Below are positions 11,001 through 23,736 of a stretch of 64,000 nt of DNA, piece by piece (the stretch's first letter is position 1; the number at the start of each line of letters is the position of its first letter). Under the pieces are notes generated by a model. That model was not told the origin of the DNA. It did not search any database and worked only from the letters and a program-made list of their open reading frames with translations. Both the position numbers and the translations under genes were made by a program. Source of the DNA: Myrica gale (taxonomy: Eukaryota > Streptophyta > Magnoliopsida > Fagales > Myricaceae); the NCBI GenBank assembly GCA_963930655.1, contig OZ005610.1, forward strand, positions 26,312,501 to 26,376,500, given 5' to 3'.

Positions 11001-11918
11001 CTATTGAGCAAGGATGTTCAAGAAAGACACTCTGTTCTGGACTAAGCGCCTGGATACACAATTTAATCCATTCTCAATGTCATCAATACTTAGATGGAGA
11101 GTGTCTAGCATCCTTCGTGCCAGATGAACTTCATCCTTGGCATCGTTATTTCTTAGATGCCCATGGAGTGAAGAAAGAGCAACGTCAACGCTCCCCACCT
11201 CATTGACAATCTTCTGTCCTTCTGTAGAGCACAACAACTTCATTGGCAACAATCTTGAAATCAATGACAAACGAGTTGTGTTCGTCTTCATCCTGCGCAG
11301 AGACAGGAACGAAAAAAGAGCTCTGAAAATGGAGATGGTGATGGCGTTGGCTTGTTTTAGTACTCTGACCACCATGGATAGATGGTGATCTAAATCCAGG
11401 AGTGGAGAGAAAGCAGCCTTGCTTTCCGCTCGCTTCAATGCTTTAAGGCACTTAGCAATGTCCCTCTTCACCTTCTTTCTAAAGTGCAGATAAGAATGAA
11501 CATCACTTTCGATTCTTGAATCGACACCCTTTCTGCGTAGAGCCGACTGCAGTGTTTGGACATGTTCCTTCATCGTAAAGATCATGTCCCTTGCAGTGCC
11601 GCACGCATCCAGCAATGTAACGGACCCATCCAGAGCTTCTTCTATGAGCTTTCCATTTTCATAGCGCAGAAGAGCTTGTTGGGTGAGGGGGGAGTTAATA
11701 AGTTCCTCCAGACAATTGTACAACTCTGCAAGGCCAACTAGGCCAGTTTGAATAGTCTCGGCTCCCAATGAAACTAGTACTGAAGGTGATGAAATTTGGC
11801 TGGATTTTAGGCGGTTTAGTACTGCTTCAAGTCTATCAGCACGAGGGTGTAGCCTAGAGGGCAAGCTAATTGACCTAACAGGCTGATGCACACCCTGCAA
11901 TTCAGAGGAGGCTGCCAT
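11001..11918 (-). CDS. DUF241 family protein, copy C (intact)
   Basis: Intronless 305-residue member of the DUF241 family (PF03087), function unknown. It carries the VRSISLPSRLHP hallmark at residues 14-25, the LTQQALL and TLLDACGTARD motifs in the middle, LQSALRRKGVDSRIESD, and the C-terminal RRLVQNRVSFLNILAQ, all aligning with copy A. It is clearly more diverged from copies A and B than they are from each other, so it is the older branch of the cluster. The ATG at 11918 is the first in frame and fits the family start. A TATATA stretch on the minus strand near 12039-12047 is a possible promoter element. Confidence 0.88.
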   Translation of the reverse strand: MAASSELQGVHQPVRSISLPSRLHPRADRLEAVLNRLKSSQISSPSVLVSLGAETIQTGLVGLAELYNCLEELINSPLTQQALLRYENGKLIEEALDGSVTLLDACGTARDMIFTMKEHVQTLQSALRRKGVDSRIESDVHSYLHFRKKVKRDIAKCLKALKRAESKAAFSPLLDLDHHLSMVVRVLKQANAITISIFRALFSFLSLRRMKTNTTRLSLISRLLPMKLLCSTEGQKIVNEVGSVDVALSSLHGHLRNNDAKDEVHLARRMLDTLHLSIDDIENGLNCVSRRLVQNRVSFLNILAQ

Positions 11919-14900
11919 AGTTACTTCCTTCTAATGCTAGCAATCACTCAAACACACAAGCGTTGCTTGAAGGACTATCACTGTTCTAAGCTTTGCTTAT
12001 AACAACACAATGATGGAACCTAGCTAGCAAGGCTAGGCTGATATATACAATGCAGCTAGCTATAACAGTGTGCATGTGATGGAAATGTGGGTCCCCCTAC
12101 CTCCCCGATTCTTCTGTAACAGTTTCAGCCAACAATCTGCGACCCACCCTATTGATTCTTTAATCGTGTGTGGTGATTAGATGGGCAACGTATGGGTTTG
12201 GTAAGAATTTGGTGTTCTTCTGAGGATGTAAATATAGGTTCAGGCCCTTAGTGCTATATGCTTCTTTACCTCCCCAATCATCACCAGCACCATTCTCTTA
12301 AACAAAATATAATATTCTCGTTTAAATTATCCTTTGCTTTATAGAATCTCTTGCATTATATGGCTCCTTGCCTCCATTATCACCAACACCTTTAATCTAG
12401 TAAGATCCATTGAATCTTCAATTCATTCAATCATCAATTCAATTAAAGAATTTCAATTACCAGACCAGATTTTCCTGACCCATGTCTTATTACAATGGAC
12501 CTCAGGGAGGGAGAAACAGTTGGAGTAACCTCATAATGAGATTTGTTTTAGACTCTAGAGCCATTATATATGAATCTATCCGAAGCCAAGAATCTGGTCC
12601 TGCTGACAGTACAGTTGGTGTCCTTGGGGGACAAGGAAGCATTAGACAGTAAATATTTCTTATATACCTTGGGAATTGGTGTTAGCAAGATCATCAATTT
12701 TTTAGTGGGAAGCTTGTTGGAAGAATTGTGAGCACAAAACTTAATGCAAAAACACATGTTGGCGTCAAATGCTCATTCTATATCCATGAATTCATGATTC
12801 TTCTTGTCCCCTAAAGTTTTCTGCATGTGGTTAACTCAGAAACAAACAGTTCATTGTCCTTTTGTGTACATTGAATTCATCTTCCTGACCTTTGAATCGA
12901 GATAGCACCCTCTTCCGTGGGCTCAAACTTATCCTATCAAAGATGCATGATCTTTCAGATCAATATAAATCTTGGCCGCTAGAATTGCGGCAGCACAGCT
13001 CAGGATCTGGGGGTGGTTTTTTCTTACAAGCCAAATACATGCCATGCCCATCACAGTCTCTGGTATCCAACATGTTTTTGAAAACGGATAGCATTTAGTG
13101 CCGATTATTGAGGGAATGATTTCGGCCTGCATGACATAATATTCCCAATAAAAGAACATTATAAGCTCCATTCTGAACAGTGAACTCACATGCAGCAGCC
13201 ACATGCCCAGAACCGACGCCAACTAGTGAAGCATTTGCAGCAGTAAATTGGCCAGAGGGTTGGCCCTGGCGCCTGGTAGGCACCAAGGACAAGGGGGACA
13301 AGCGCAAGACGTTCAGTTATTTGCATGGGAAACTAGAAAACCGCAAAACCCGCAGTTTGCTTACACCGGACCAATCAATTTACTAAAGAAGGTTGTCCCA
13401 ATTGCAGTTCACTGCTCTGAAAAATTCTAATATATGTCTAAATTAAGCTTCATGTGACGCCTTGATGAGCTCTATTTTGGTTAAATTGGGTTAATGAGTT
13501 GGTGAATTTACCCGAGTAAATAACCAACAAATGACTGTTTTTTCTTTTATTTTTTAATTCCTAACTTGTTTGGTCGCATGGTGCCCAAGTGAAATCAGTA
13601 GATGAGTTGCTTATGGAAGATGTCGTTGTCAATTCTGGCCAGCAGCCTGCGAATTAAATGTTTCTTTAATCTTATGGTCATGATCCTCAAACAATAAACA
13701 TGTATAGGTCGCGAGAACAGGATGCCTCCTTGCCTCCCCAATCATTACAGGTACCATGCTCTTGACCAAAACTTGAACACATCCCTGCTTACATTGTTTA
13801 TTTCCCAATGGCTGGCAATGCATGATTGACTTATTTGAAAGAACCAATAAAAAAAAAATACGGAGGTGGAAAGAAAAGAATACGACAAATCTGATTATCT
13901 GAGAGAAGATTTAGTATAACACGACCTTATGAAAAACAATCTAGGTTTGCAATGATGAGTATAGAAGAACATAAGGCCGATTTCAATAGGCAGCTAATTC
14001 CGTATAAACCTGTATCAGACGGGGTACAAAAGAGCTTTTGCTTGTTGAATAGAAGACAAGAAAATTTCTTAAATCCTTTTTCCATGTCTTCAAACAGGCT
14101 GGAAGAAGAAGAAGAAGAAGAAAGCAGTACCCCCATAATAAGAAAATTAGTTATGGTCAAAGAGACCAAACATACAGGAAGGCCATTTTGGATCACATTC
14201 TTATCACATAGACAATAAGCAGCCTATGATTCTGTCTGTCTCCTTATGTTTCTACTACAGTAATTATGTATCAGATTAGGAATTTACCCTCCAAAAGAAA
14301 ACTAATTCGAACATTAAAGTTCCAGGAAATTAAGCAGGATGGCATGCGTTTTATCTTGGCTTGCCTTAAATGCGCTTGAACCAATTTAACACTTTGATTT
14401 CTTATCTCCTCTGCGGAGTTGAACAGATTAAGCCGAAGAAACATCCAGCAGCTATTTTTTCATGTTTGCTTAGAGTCAAGATTCATTAGAGACTTATAGA
14501 CGTATAGCCGGCTAACCATAATTGAATATTCAGATACCACATACGAATTGAAGAGAGCGCCCTCCACCCTTGCAGTGTTTCTTTGCCCGGGTACCATGTA
14601 TACTTAGATGCCGAAGGGGTACCTCCCACTCGCCCCTGTAACAAGCAAACAATGAATGTGGTAGACCATATAACTCACCAGCTAACCATAATCAGATGTT
14701 CATTAGTTGATTTTGTTGTAACAAATTGTATGTTTTGGCATTCCTTGTCCATATACCCATAGGCTATTCCACATAATCGATTATAACTCGAGGTTCAGGA
14801 ATTAAGCTTTCACTAAGGGGGCAGCCACTGGGTAATTACAACAGAGTGAAAATCTAGAGTCTAGAGCCCAATGGTGATCAACAACATTGATGTCAAGTCA

Positions 14901-15686
14901 AGGTGTGAGGATTGCTTCCTCCATCATGATCAAAACTCAAAGCAAATTTCAGCATGGTTTTTTCTTTCCTCAGAAACATGCTAAAGTTTCTTGAAGGAGC
15001 CTAATTTGCAGGAATTCCCAACTTGAATTACATGGCCAACGTATATCACGAGGTCTTGATTCAAATTATATCTAATGTTCGCCACCACACGTCTGACTCA
15101 TAAGTCATAACCAATGGAAAACACAAACAGCACTTAATAGCCGCACCTTAGAATAGTTTGTTTTCCTATGTAAGAGACTGATAATTGCGGCATTTATTGG
15201 GGTACTGTGACAGGAAAATATGTGAGAAGGGATTCTCCCTACGCTCTCTATTTCACCAAATTCAAGCATCATTAAATCTTCTTGTCAGACTCCTATGGTA
15301 CAGTTCCAGTAAAAGAATGTGACTTTTAACCAAAAGCAAGACTCTCAATCATTGGTAAACAAGATTCCGTTCTCTTCGTTTTCGAAAATGCATCAAGAAC
15401 CATAACGCAGAGAAATGTGGTTCTTATGCCACACTTAAATAAATATAAAAAAAGGCCTATAAGAAAAAAGCAGCTCCCCACTTTTATTGGTGGACACAAA
15501 AGAGCCTTTAGTACAGGAGTAAATGATATATATGGACTTCTACCTCAGGAAAACCACATACATAGGTGACAAGGTCTAAGGTTAGCTACTCAACGATCTT
15601 TGTGGTAGATAAATGGAAAAAGATAAATACTGCAATCATGTTCCAAGGGATGAGGTGGTAGAATGATGCCAACATATGAAAAAAAG
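11919..15686. other. Long intergenic region, no gene identified
   Basis: Several short open frames occur (for example antisense pairs at 12929-13307 and 13927-14218) but none matches a family I recognise. An imperfect GAAGAAGAA run at 14103-14121 gives a poly-Glu or poly-Ser reading by strand and is simple repeat. I see no transposon ends with target duplications here. Confidence 0.45.
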
Positions 15687-16030
15687 TGAGTTCATAGTCC
15701 ACCAGGCTCTACCTGCACGAGTCGATAAAATTGCTCTCTTAATACATTAAGCCATACTGCTGTAAGCCTTTGCACATCAGGGATGCTACTATAAAGCTCC
15801 TTGAACAACAGCTTCAAGTTTGGTACATTCCAAATGAGGGCACTTATTGCCACCAGTTGTAATTCATTGAAAGAGAATTGGGCTTAGATGCAGAGTGCCT
15901 GAACATATATGCTACTGCAACACGTGGGATTCTATTTCCTTGGACAAGAAATGCTCATTGACGACTGAACTAAACAACAGAACCAACAACAGCCTCAGCA
16001 GAAGAGAGCTGGCGGCCAACAATGAGAGGA
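15687..16030 (-). pseudogene. Possible coding relic, family not recognised
   Basis: On the minus strand about 60 codons (15687-15872) read without interruption as protein-like sequence, containing ALIWNVPNLKLLF and VQRLTAVWLNVLREQFYRL before a stop. Immediately upstream the protein-like reading continues in another frame (RIPRVAVAYMFRHSASKPN) and includes a stop. This may be a terminal exon or the remains of a helical-repeat protein gene; there is no start codon or complete gene. Nothing around it clarifies a function. Confidence 0.3.
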
Positions 16031-16673
16031 AGATGTCACGAATGATAACATAGCATAAATGATAGCCATCTATACACAACGAGTGAAGTAAAAATGATAG
16101 CCATATGTATATAATGCATGAAATAGAAATATAGATGTAAAATAGAAAATCAGTAAGAAGAAAGAAAAAAGTAGACAACAACTTGTGTATCCTCGACCTG
16201 CTGGTGTGCTTGTGTCATACGGAATAACTTACTTCTTACCAAAAGCCAATAAACCCTTAGATAAAAAACAAAGAGAGGCATGCTATATTAATCACCCAAT
16301 AATAAAGGATCGCATAAAAGATATAGAAATGGCATCCAAGCTTCCAATCACTCAGAACACCAGCACTTAGGGGAGGTAATATTATAATATATACCCTACT
16401 CTAGATTGCAATCCACTCTCTAGATCAACTCACTTGTCTATAACTTGCTTTCCAATCACCAATAATGATTAAAAACTACAATCACAAATTGTTCTCTCAC
16501 GTAGAAGCAATAAATAATAGGATCCTATCATATATCAACTAGAAATCCATTTAAACCACTAAAAAGACCGACTGGAAACACTTTGTCATCTATTACATGA
16601 GGTATCTCATTCAAATCAAGTACCTCTTCAACAAATTAATCAATTTTTTTACAGTCTTTGTCAAACATACCAG
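16031..16673. other. Region downstream of the PPR gene
   Basis: Non-coding and A/T-rich; it presumably contains the 3' untranslated region of the minus-strand PPR gene. No repeat or terminator-like element stands out. Confidence 0.4.
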
Positions 16674-18074
16674 TTATATAGCATGGCCTTGTTCTTTAGC
16701 TTTCTTCAGCCATTTCAGTGTACTTTCCAATGTTGTGTAAGCAGTAACATCTGTTAAACTCTTACTCTCAACTGCATAATCAAACACTTCATAAGCTTCT
16801 GCTACCCTCCCTTCCCTGCAAAGAGCCCTCACAAAGGTAGCATAAGCCGCCGTCTCAAGCTTCAAATCCTCTGATTTTATCACTCCATAGAGTTCATTCG
16901 CCTTTTCCAACAGTCTTGACTTACACAATCCCTGAAGCAATGTACTATAAGTGCACGAATTCGGACTACACCCCCTGGCTTCCATCTCACCCAATAAAGC
17001 TAATGCACCCAAAGCATCCCCCTCCCGACACATCCCATTCATCAATGAAGTGTATGTAACAGCATCTGGGAAATGACCTTTTTCTGCCATAATACCCAAG
17101 AACTTTCTAGCTTGCTTGACCCGCCCAGACTTCGATAACCCGAAAATCAACGTGTTATAAGTAATAAGATCAGGTTCCAGCCCTTCCTCCTTCATTTTAT
17201 TATAAACCCCAATTGCCTCATGCCCTCTACTCAACACACAGTAACCCTTCATAATTGTGTTGTAAACAAAGCAATCAGGCTTAAAACCCTCCTCATTGAG
17301 CACGCCCACCAACCTCATTGCCTCGCGAAGATTCTTGGTGTTGCATACGTTATCAATCAAGATTGTGTAAGTAACAAGATCGGGCTTCAAATCAAAAGAG
17401 TCTCGCATATCATCAACAAAACCATAAACCATACTCAAATCCCTGGACTTACAGAGATGCTTAACAAGAAAATTATATGTATAAGTATCGGGATTAGAGC
17501 TTTTTGATGACAATTCCTTGACCAATTCCACGGCGTGCTCCATTCGGTCCGCCAAGCAGAGCGACCGGACCGCAATATCTGTGGTGAACTTGTCAGGGCT
17601 GAACCCGTTAGTTAGCATAAGATTAAGGGTCTGGTGCACGGAGGCGAGAGTGGGATCGGGAGCGCTGCAGGACTGCGCAAGCAAGATGTGGTAGGTGGAT
17701 CTGTCAGGGGAGAAGGAAGGATGCGACATCATCATGTGGCGGAGGAAAGAGATGGAGTCGTGGACGGTGGAAATCGAGGCGAAGGACTGGAGGAGAGAGT
17801 TGTGGAAGCGCAGGTCGAGTGGGGCGTTGGTGGTGGAGATGATGGAATTGAAGAGCTTCTTGGCATCCGAGAGGTCAGGGGATTTGAAAAGGGATGGTTG
17901 GGTATTCTCCTGGGTTTTCTGGGAACGTTGGGATGGAGTTTTCTTGGCGTGTTTCTTGGGAAGTAAATGGGGTTTACGAGGTGGGACTGGAGACTCCGCG
18001 GGAAAGAGAGAAGATTGTCTTTTCATGAGCGTTGTTGAAATCGCCGAGCGCAGTGATGGTGGGACCTTTCCCAT
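16674..18074 (-). CDS. Pentatricopeptide repeat protein (At2g17670-like)
   Basis: Intronless gene for a 466-residue P-class PPR protein. The N terminus is basic and Ser/Pro-rich, consistent with an organelle targeting peptide. From about residue 70 onward come successive 35-residue repeats with the usual signatures, such as PDTYTYNFLVKHLCKS, PDLVTYTILIDNVCNT, PDCFVYNTIMKGYC, PDLITYNTLIFGLSKSGR and PDAVTYTSLMNGMCREGD. No E or DYW extension is present, which argues for RNA binding, stability or splicing rather than editing. An upstream in-frame GTG at 18098 is not a plausible plant start, so I used the ATG at 18074 (MGKVPPS). The sequence and neighbourhood suggest the counterpart of Arabidopsis At2g17670; that assignment is from memory. 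Confidence 0.9.
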   Translation of the reverse strand: MGKVPPSLRSAISTTLMKRQSSLFPAESPVPPRKPHLLPKKHAKKTPSQRSQKTQENTQPSLFKSPDLSDAKKLFNSIISTTNAPLDLRFHNSLLQSFASISTVHDSISFLRHMMMSHPSFSPDRSTYHILLAQSCSAPDPTLASVHQTLNLMLTNGFSPDKFTTDIAVRSLCLADRMEHAVELVKELSSKSSNPDTYTYNFLVKHLCKSRDLSMVYGFVDDMRDSFDLKPDLVTYTILIDNVCNTKNLREAMRLVGVLNEEGFKPDCFVYNTIMKGYCVLSRGHEAIGVYNKMKEEGLEPDLITYNTLIFGLSKSGRVKQARKFLGIMAEKGHFPDAVTYTSLMNGMCREGDALGALALLGEMEARGCSPNSCTYSTLLQGLCKSRLLEKANELYGVIKSEDLKLETAAYATFVRALCREGRVAEAYEVFDYAVESKSLTDVTAYTTLESTLKWLKKAKEQGHAI

Positions 18075-18418
18075 TTTCTTCTTCTTCGTCTGTCTCACTT
18101 CTGGCTGCTCAGATTCCTCTTAGGGTTTTGGCAGGGTTTGAGATTTTCGTATACACACACGAGCTACTCTGGACAGAATAACAGCAGGAGGGAACCAATC
18201 CATTTTTTTCGTTAATCGTTACGGTTTTTTTCTTGAACCGTCCCTGACCCGCTGGTCCATTTCTCCCTTTATTTTTCTCCTCCTCTGGGCTGGTCCGTTC
18301 TCGTTTGTTTGGGCTTTTTGCGGCCTCAGGAACCTGAAGGCCTGGTTTGTCTGTATTTTCTTCTCTGTGGGCCGTCAAAAAAAAATAAAAACAAAAACAT
18401 TGAGCTATTTTAAATATA
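18075..18418. other. Upstream of the PPR gene
   Basis: Likely promoter and 5' untranslated region of the PPR gene; no motif stands out. It ends with the left copy of a 9-bp duplication (18410-18418). Confidence 0.4.
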
Positions 18419-18650
18419 GAGATAAATACAAAATTGATTCTTGTACTATACGCAAAAATCGATTTAGTCCATATAATATGAAAAACATCGATTTAGTCCC
18501 TGTGATTTCAAAAAATGATAAAATTAGTCTCTGATGGAGGACCAATAACAAACGAAAATACAATTACAGGGACTAAATCGATGTTTTTCATATCACAGGG
18601 ACTAAATCGATTTTTGCGTATAGCACAAGTACTGATTTTACATTTATCCC
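18419..18650. mobile_element. Fold-back MITE with 9-bp target duplication
   Basis: A 232-bp insert flanked by the exact repeat TTAAATATA (18410-18418 and 18651-18659). The two halves are inverted repeats of roughly 100 bases sharing GATAAAT at the tips and AAAAATCGATTTAGTCC inside. It belongs to the same family as 1265-1474. The 9-bp duplication supports a MULE-type MITE. It lies between the divergent PPR and IDH genes. Confidence 0.8.
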
Positions 18651-18659
18651 TTAAATATA

Positions 18660-19126
18660 ATTTATAAATAAATATTATAATTTGCTCTCATAATTATAAG
18701 ACAAAATCAACCTCTCTTCAACCGTAAAAAAACCGTGATAAATGATTAATACCTTCCTAAGATAATTTTTTTAAAAATAAATAGATAATTATAGTTTTAT
18801 TTACAAAAAAAAATTAATTTTTTAAAAATATATATCATTTTTTTATTTTTAAATAATTTAAATAAATTTATTTCAAAAAACATTTAGGCCATTCTGCATA
18901 TTTTTTCCTAATGAAAGTCCAACACGTAGCATCTGAATGCTGTATCATCAGTCAACAGTCAACTCCCTCCCTCTGCTTTGTTTTTCGGCTTCGTTTCTTT
19001 TACGCAGTCTCTTCCCTTCCTAGTTCCTAGACTTGTGGGGTTGATCGGTGATCAACCACTGTTTCTAGGACAACCATCCGAAAAACCCTAAAACCCCTAC
19101 TCGAAGTCGAAGCCATCTCAAACACG
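18660..19126. other. Upstream of the IDH gene
   Basis: Very A/T-rich until about 18940, then a C/T-rich stretch (18960-19030) that is probably the 5' untranslated leader of the IDH gene. No clear TATA box is called. Confidence 0.4.
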
Positions 19127-22100
19127 ATGGCGAGAAGATCTATACCAGTCCTAAAACAGCTCCTCTCCAAACAGAAACCGCCACTGCCGCGCCCCACGCT
19201 CCTCAATCCAACCCGGTCCGTAACGTATATGCCCCGACCCGGAGACGGCGCTCCACGAGGCGTGACCCTTATACCAGGAGATGGAATTGGACCCCTGGTG
19301 ACCGGCGCGGTGGAGCAAGTGATGGAGGCGATGCACGCGCCGGTGTACTTCGAGCGCTACGAGGTGCATGGGGACATGAAGAAGGTCCCCGAGGAGGTGT
19401 TCGATTCGATCAAGAAGAACAAGGTGTGCCTCAAGGGCGGGCTGGCCACCCCCATGGGAGGTGGCATCAGCTCGCTCAACATGCAGCTCAGGAAGGAGCT
19501 CGATCTCTACGCTTCGCTTGTCAATTGCTTCAATCTCCCGGGGCTCCTTACGCGCCACGAGAACGTGGACATTGTGGTCATTAGGGAGAACACCGAGGGC
19601 GAGTACTCGGGCCTTGAGCACGAGGTCGTTCCCGGCGTCGTCGAAAGCCTGAAGGTAGTCTATTTTTTGAATATATTTACTCAATTAACTCTAGTTAAAT
19701 TCTTAGGATTATAACTATTGTTTTTAATGCGTAGAAAACTCCCCCCCCCCCCCCCCCACCCAAGGGCCCCAACATTGGAAATGGCTAAATCCGAATCATT
19801 TTACTGAAAAGAATAGATTTTGAATAATGGGTATGAGTTGGGAGTTTTATTCCTGCTCCTTATAATAATTTTAAGAACTCCACAAAGTACCTGATTTAGA
19901 GTAAATTTTGATTTTTCGTGATGATTTTGAAATTGAACTTTTGCATTTTGCACGTGTGTTTTCCTTTTCCTTTTTTTCCCCCAATTTTGCATGGTCGGGA
20001 GTTATGTTTGCGCCTCATACTAATTTTTTGGCTAGGTGATAACAAAGTTCTGTTCAGAGCGAATTGCGAAGTATGCATTTGAGTATGCTTACCTAAACAA
20101 CAGAAAGAAAGTGACTGCTGTCCACAAAGCAAACATTATGAAGCTTGCAGATGGTCTGTTCTTAGAATCTTGTCGAGAGGTTGCAACAAAATATCCTGGG
20201 ATCCAGTACAATGAGATTATTGTGGACAACTGCTGCATGCAACTTGTATCAAAGCCTGAGCAATTTGATGTCATGGTATGTGAAGCTACATTCAAAAGAT
20301 GTACGTGGTGCGAAATTTTTTTATGGTAGTATGTATGGGATGGCGTGCTCTATATTGGTACGTGCACTGCAATTTGATTCTTGGTGGGATTTCCCTTGTG
20401 GATATTTTTTTCTCTTTTGGGTTGGGTGGGGTGGGGGTAGGAGGGCTTGGGTTGTGCTTTGATTAAGGCGCAAAGTCATAGGCAGACATCTCTTGCAGGA
20501 GATGGATCATCAAATTTATCGTGTGCTTTACACGATGGGGATTGTTAGATAGGATTCTTTTCTTCTTTTCAATGCAGTACCTGATTGAATTTCAGAAATT
20601 GCACCCTGTTCTAGGTTTAAGTAATTCCCATCCGAAATCTTGGGAGAGATTGATGTAGGGAATGTCAATGTTTTGCTAAAATGAGATGATTAAGAAACTG
20701 AAAACGTTTTTCTTTCTTGGTGGTATGCGGGCTTTCGGGTGCTCATTGTTAATGGATACCTAGGCAGGTGGCAGTTATCTCTACATGGATTGGAGAGACT
20801 GTGGTTTCCTTTTCTTTCCCACGTTTAAATGCAGTAACGGTTTTAAGTGCCGATATGATACCAGTCTTCTGCAATTGTCTTGAGTTCTCGACCCGTTTGG
20901 TCCGTAGTAGCCAAAAAGGATACTGTAGGTAATGCAGGGTTGTTTATATTTTGCAGGTAACACCAAATCTTTATGGTAATCTCGTTGCAAATACAGCAGC
21001 TGGCATTGCTGGTGGCACAGGAGTCATGCCGGGAGGTATATCACATATATATAGAATTTCAGAACTCTTATTCCTCCATGTTGCCTTCTACTTAATCTTG
21101 ATTTAGAGTTTGGTCAACCAAATTCTTACTGAACATATGACAGTTTAAAACCTCCAGTAACTTGGTCTTGTTGAGCTATTTCTACAAATTTTTAATTGAT
21201 TCCAAAGGAATGCATGAAGGATCTGACCTGATGCAACTGGATGGCATCATCTAGGAGACTATTATGGCCAACAATTAATATATTATAAGAAAGAGATGCA
21301 CATGCGTGTCTTGAGCGTGTGTCTGTGTTTTGTAGTTGTATAAAATAAAAGGAATAGAACTATGGCAGGAAAATGATTCCAGTTTTGTGTGCAGTCATGC
21401 CTAGATCTCCTAGCTTGGTGAAACATGCAGTGTAAGAGGTCACGATGCAGCCTTTAGTTGCGGTGCATGACATTTTTTTGTTGCAACAAAGTGAAATCGT
21501 GAGTAGACTGGTAGCAGAATAGCATTGTGTGAACTCTTGTCCTCCATCAGCTTAGGATTGAAGAATTGCTACATGTACTAGAGAACTACACCTGAGTCTC
21601 TCTCAACAGGTGTAAACTATTGGTACAAGTTAGGATATAAGATTGGAAGCAGATAAAGATCCTGGAAATACAGGTAGAATTTGAATATAGATGTGATGAT
21701 CATATCTAATCAAGGGAAGTACATAGTACAAGTAATTGATAGGCTCATTAGGTACATAGCAAAAGTGAAGTTGAAGGGTTGGAATAACTTTTGCCTGAAT
21801 GGCACATATGAGCTGAAAAAGGAGACACATTGTGAGACTTTTGATTCAACAGAATATTTAGTTGGAATTTTTTGGTAGGGATATTATGCTTAGGCATGTA
21901 TCTAAACTTTACGGGTAAAGGCTTAGAAGTCAAGCTCGTGGGCTCTGATGTAAGATCTTCATCATCTACTTTTAATTTATTCTCTCGAAATAACCTTTTT
22001 AGGCTTTTCTGTTTTTCGGTTGCCTATTCTTTTCTTGTAAGTAGTATGTATTGTTTAATGTACTTGCATGTGCATTCAAAGATGAATTTCTGCTTGGTTT

Positions 22101-22518
22101 AGAGGGATGAAACTGTATCCAGTGTAGACGGAGGAAGTTCCTCCGTCTAGAAGCATTGGACTGTCTCTCTACACACCAACATTAAAAGAGTTGTCCGTTA
22201 AGGTTATTTTGCTACTTTTGATGAACGCACGGTAATGTTGCAGGCAATGTTGGTGCTGATCATGCTATTTTTGAGCAAGGTGCTTCAGCAGGAAACGTTG
22301 GCGATGAGAAACTTTTAGAGCAAAAGAACGCAAACCCGGTAGCCCTGCTTCTCTCATCTGCCATGATGCTGAGACATCTCCAATTTCCTTCATTTGCCGA
22401 TCGATTAGAAACTGCTGTCAAGCAAGTAATATCAGAGGGCAAGTACCGGACAAGAGATCTTGGTGGACAGAGCACCACTCAAGAAGTTGTTGATGCAGTT
22501 CTTGCTGCTTTAGACTGA
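19127..22518 (+). CDS. IDH1: NAD-isocitrate dehydrogenase regulatory subunit, mitochondrial
   Basis: Four exons with GT-AG borders that keep frame: 19127-19654, 20036-20275, 20957-21035 and 22244-22518, giving 373 residues, close to the usual plant length. The N terminus is a basic mitochondrial presequence. The mature part has the isopropylmalate/isocitrate dehydrogenase fold with [25 protein letters not shown], the dimer-interface [24 protein letters not shown] and [11 protein letters not shown]. In place of the catalytic-subunit substrate loop it has [10 protein letters not shown], which marks a regulatory subunit. It would work in the heteromeric IDH of the citric acid cycle (isocitrate + NAD+ to 2-oxoglutarate + CO2 + NADH). 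Intron 1 carries a 17-base C-run at 19741-19757. The exact paralogue number is by analogy with Arabidopsis. Confidence 0.95.
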
Positions 22519-23736
22519 CTGAGGAGAAACTCATTTTCACCGGCCTTCCAAACCAATTTTGTATGTTTTTCTCTGATCTTCATAAACAGCATCAATTCAT
22601 TTTCCTCTGATCACTACTGAAATGATTTTTTTTGTTTAAACAATGTCAGTGTTGAGATGGAAAATGATGTTTGGTTTAAAATAATCATTAAAGAGAACAT
22701 ATTCCTTGCTCTTAGCTCTGGGAAATAGACATTGTATTTTGATACTCAAAATGTATTCTGATACAAGTATTGTTAATGTTAAGGCCGATTATGTAGAAGA
22801 GAAAAGTGGCTCTTAGATATTGATTTGAAAATCCCACTAGTCCTATTACCACACAAACTGGTATACTTTATTGTTCACAAGTTACAAAGTTTTGAATTGA
22901 TTGAAATTGCAGCAAAAACGAAAGGTCATTGGGAGTGATTATATTAAGCATATTAGAAAATCAAATACCATAAACTGCCAAATACATTTCCAAGCTTATA
23001 GCTGGAAAATTTTGGTTGGATAATGAACCCTTGCAATTTGAGTGAGTGAAGAGTAACTTGTTTATATTTTTGGAAGCGGGGCCTGTCATTGAAACCCATC
23101 AGGATCCAAAGAGCGTCATGTACAACAATGACTGGACAATTTGAAGTTTCACTCAACCAAACTACCAAAGAATGTTGGGCATCTGTATATATGTACAAGG
23201 AAGCAAAATGGATTTGAGCCCACAAACACATACAACTTTATTCCTTGATATTGAAAGGATTCTGATACTTGTAGTTGCAGGCGTACAAGGGGAAGGGAAG
23301 TACACAGAGGGATTGACTGTTTTAGAGATGACTGCTAATTAGAGATACAAGCAATAATGCCATGATTTTGGCAGTTTTTACATTACAGAACAATTGGCAT
23401 GAAGGTTTATCCTACAATTAACTGTAGAGGAAAGAATATCAATTACCCATTAATGGACCCCAAGATCCCCCAACAAAGTCATCTCTGTACAGGATCAATA
23501 GCAAGATAGACACGGAAAAAAAAATTATCCTATGCTACTGGACCTCAAAATCAATCATACACTTTATATACATGACGTTACATAGCTAAAGCTTTGACTA
23601 GAACTATTAATCACGAGATATGCTCGAGGCATATAATAAGCATGTTCTTATTAAAACGAATACATAGCAAATCTGCCATACATGTATCCAAACAAAATTG
23701 GAGGCCAACTTGCAGCTATTCAATTTGAGAATGCTT
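22519..23736. other. Intergenic between convergent IDH and SBP genes
   Basis: Contains the 3' untranslated regions of both convergent genes. No further gene is seen. I looked for a miR156-like target (antisense of GTGCTCTC on the plus strand) in the 3' region of the SBP gene and saw none. Confidence 0.4.

Noticed and set aside
12929-13307. Minus-strand protein-like fragments, including a Cys-rich reading DCDGHGMYLACKKKPPP
   Set aside because: No start, splice pattern or recognised family; treated as chance or too decayed to call.
19151-19684. 177-codon open frame antisense to IDH exon 1
   Set aside because: Shadow of a G/C-rich conserved coding exon; no family resemblance of its own.
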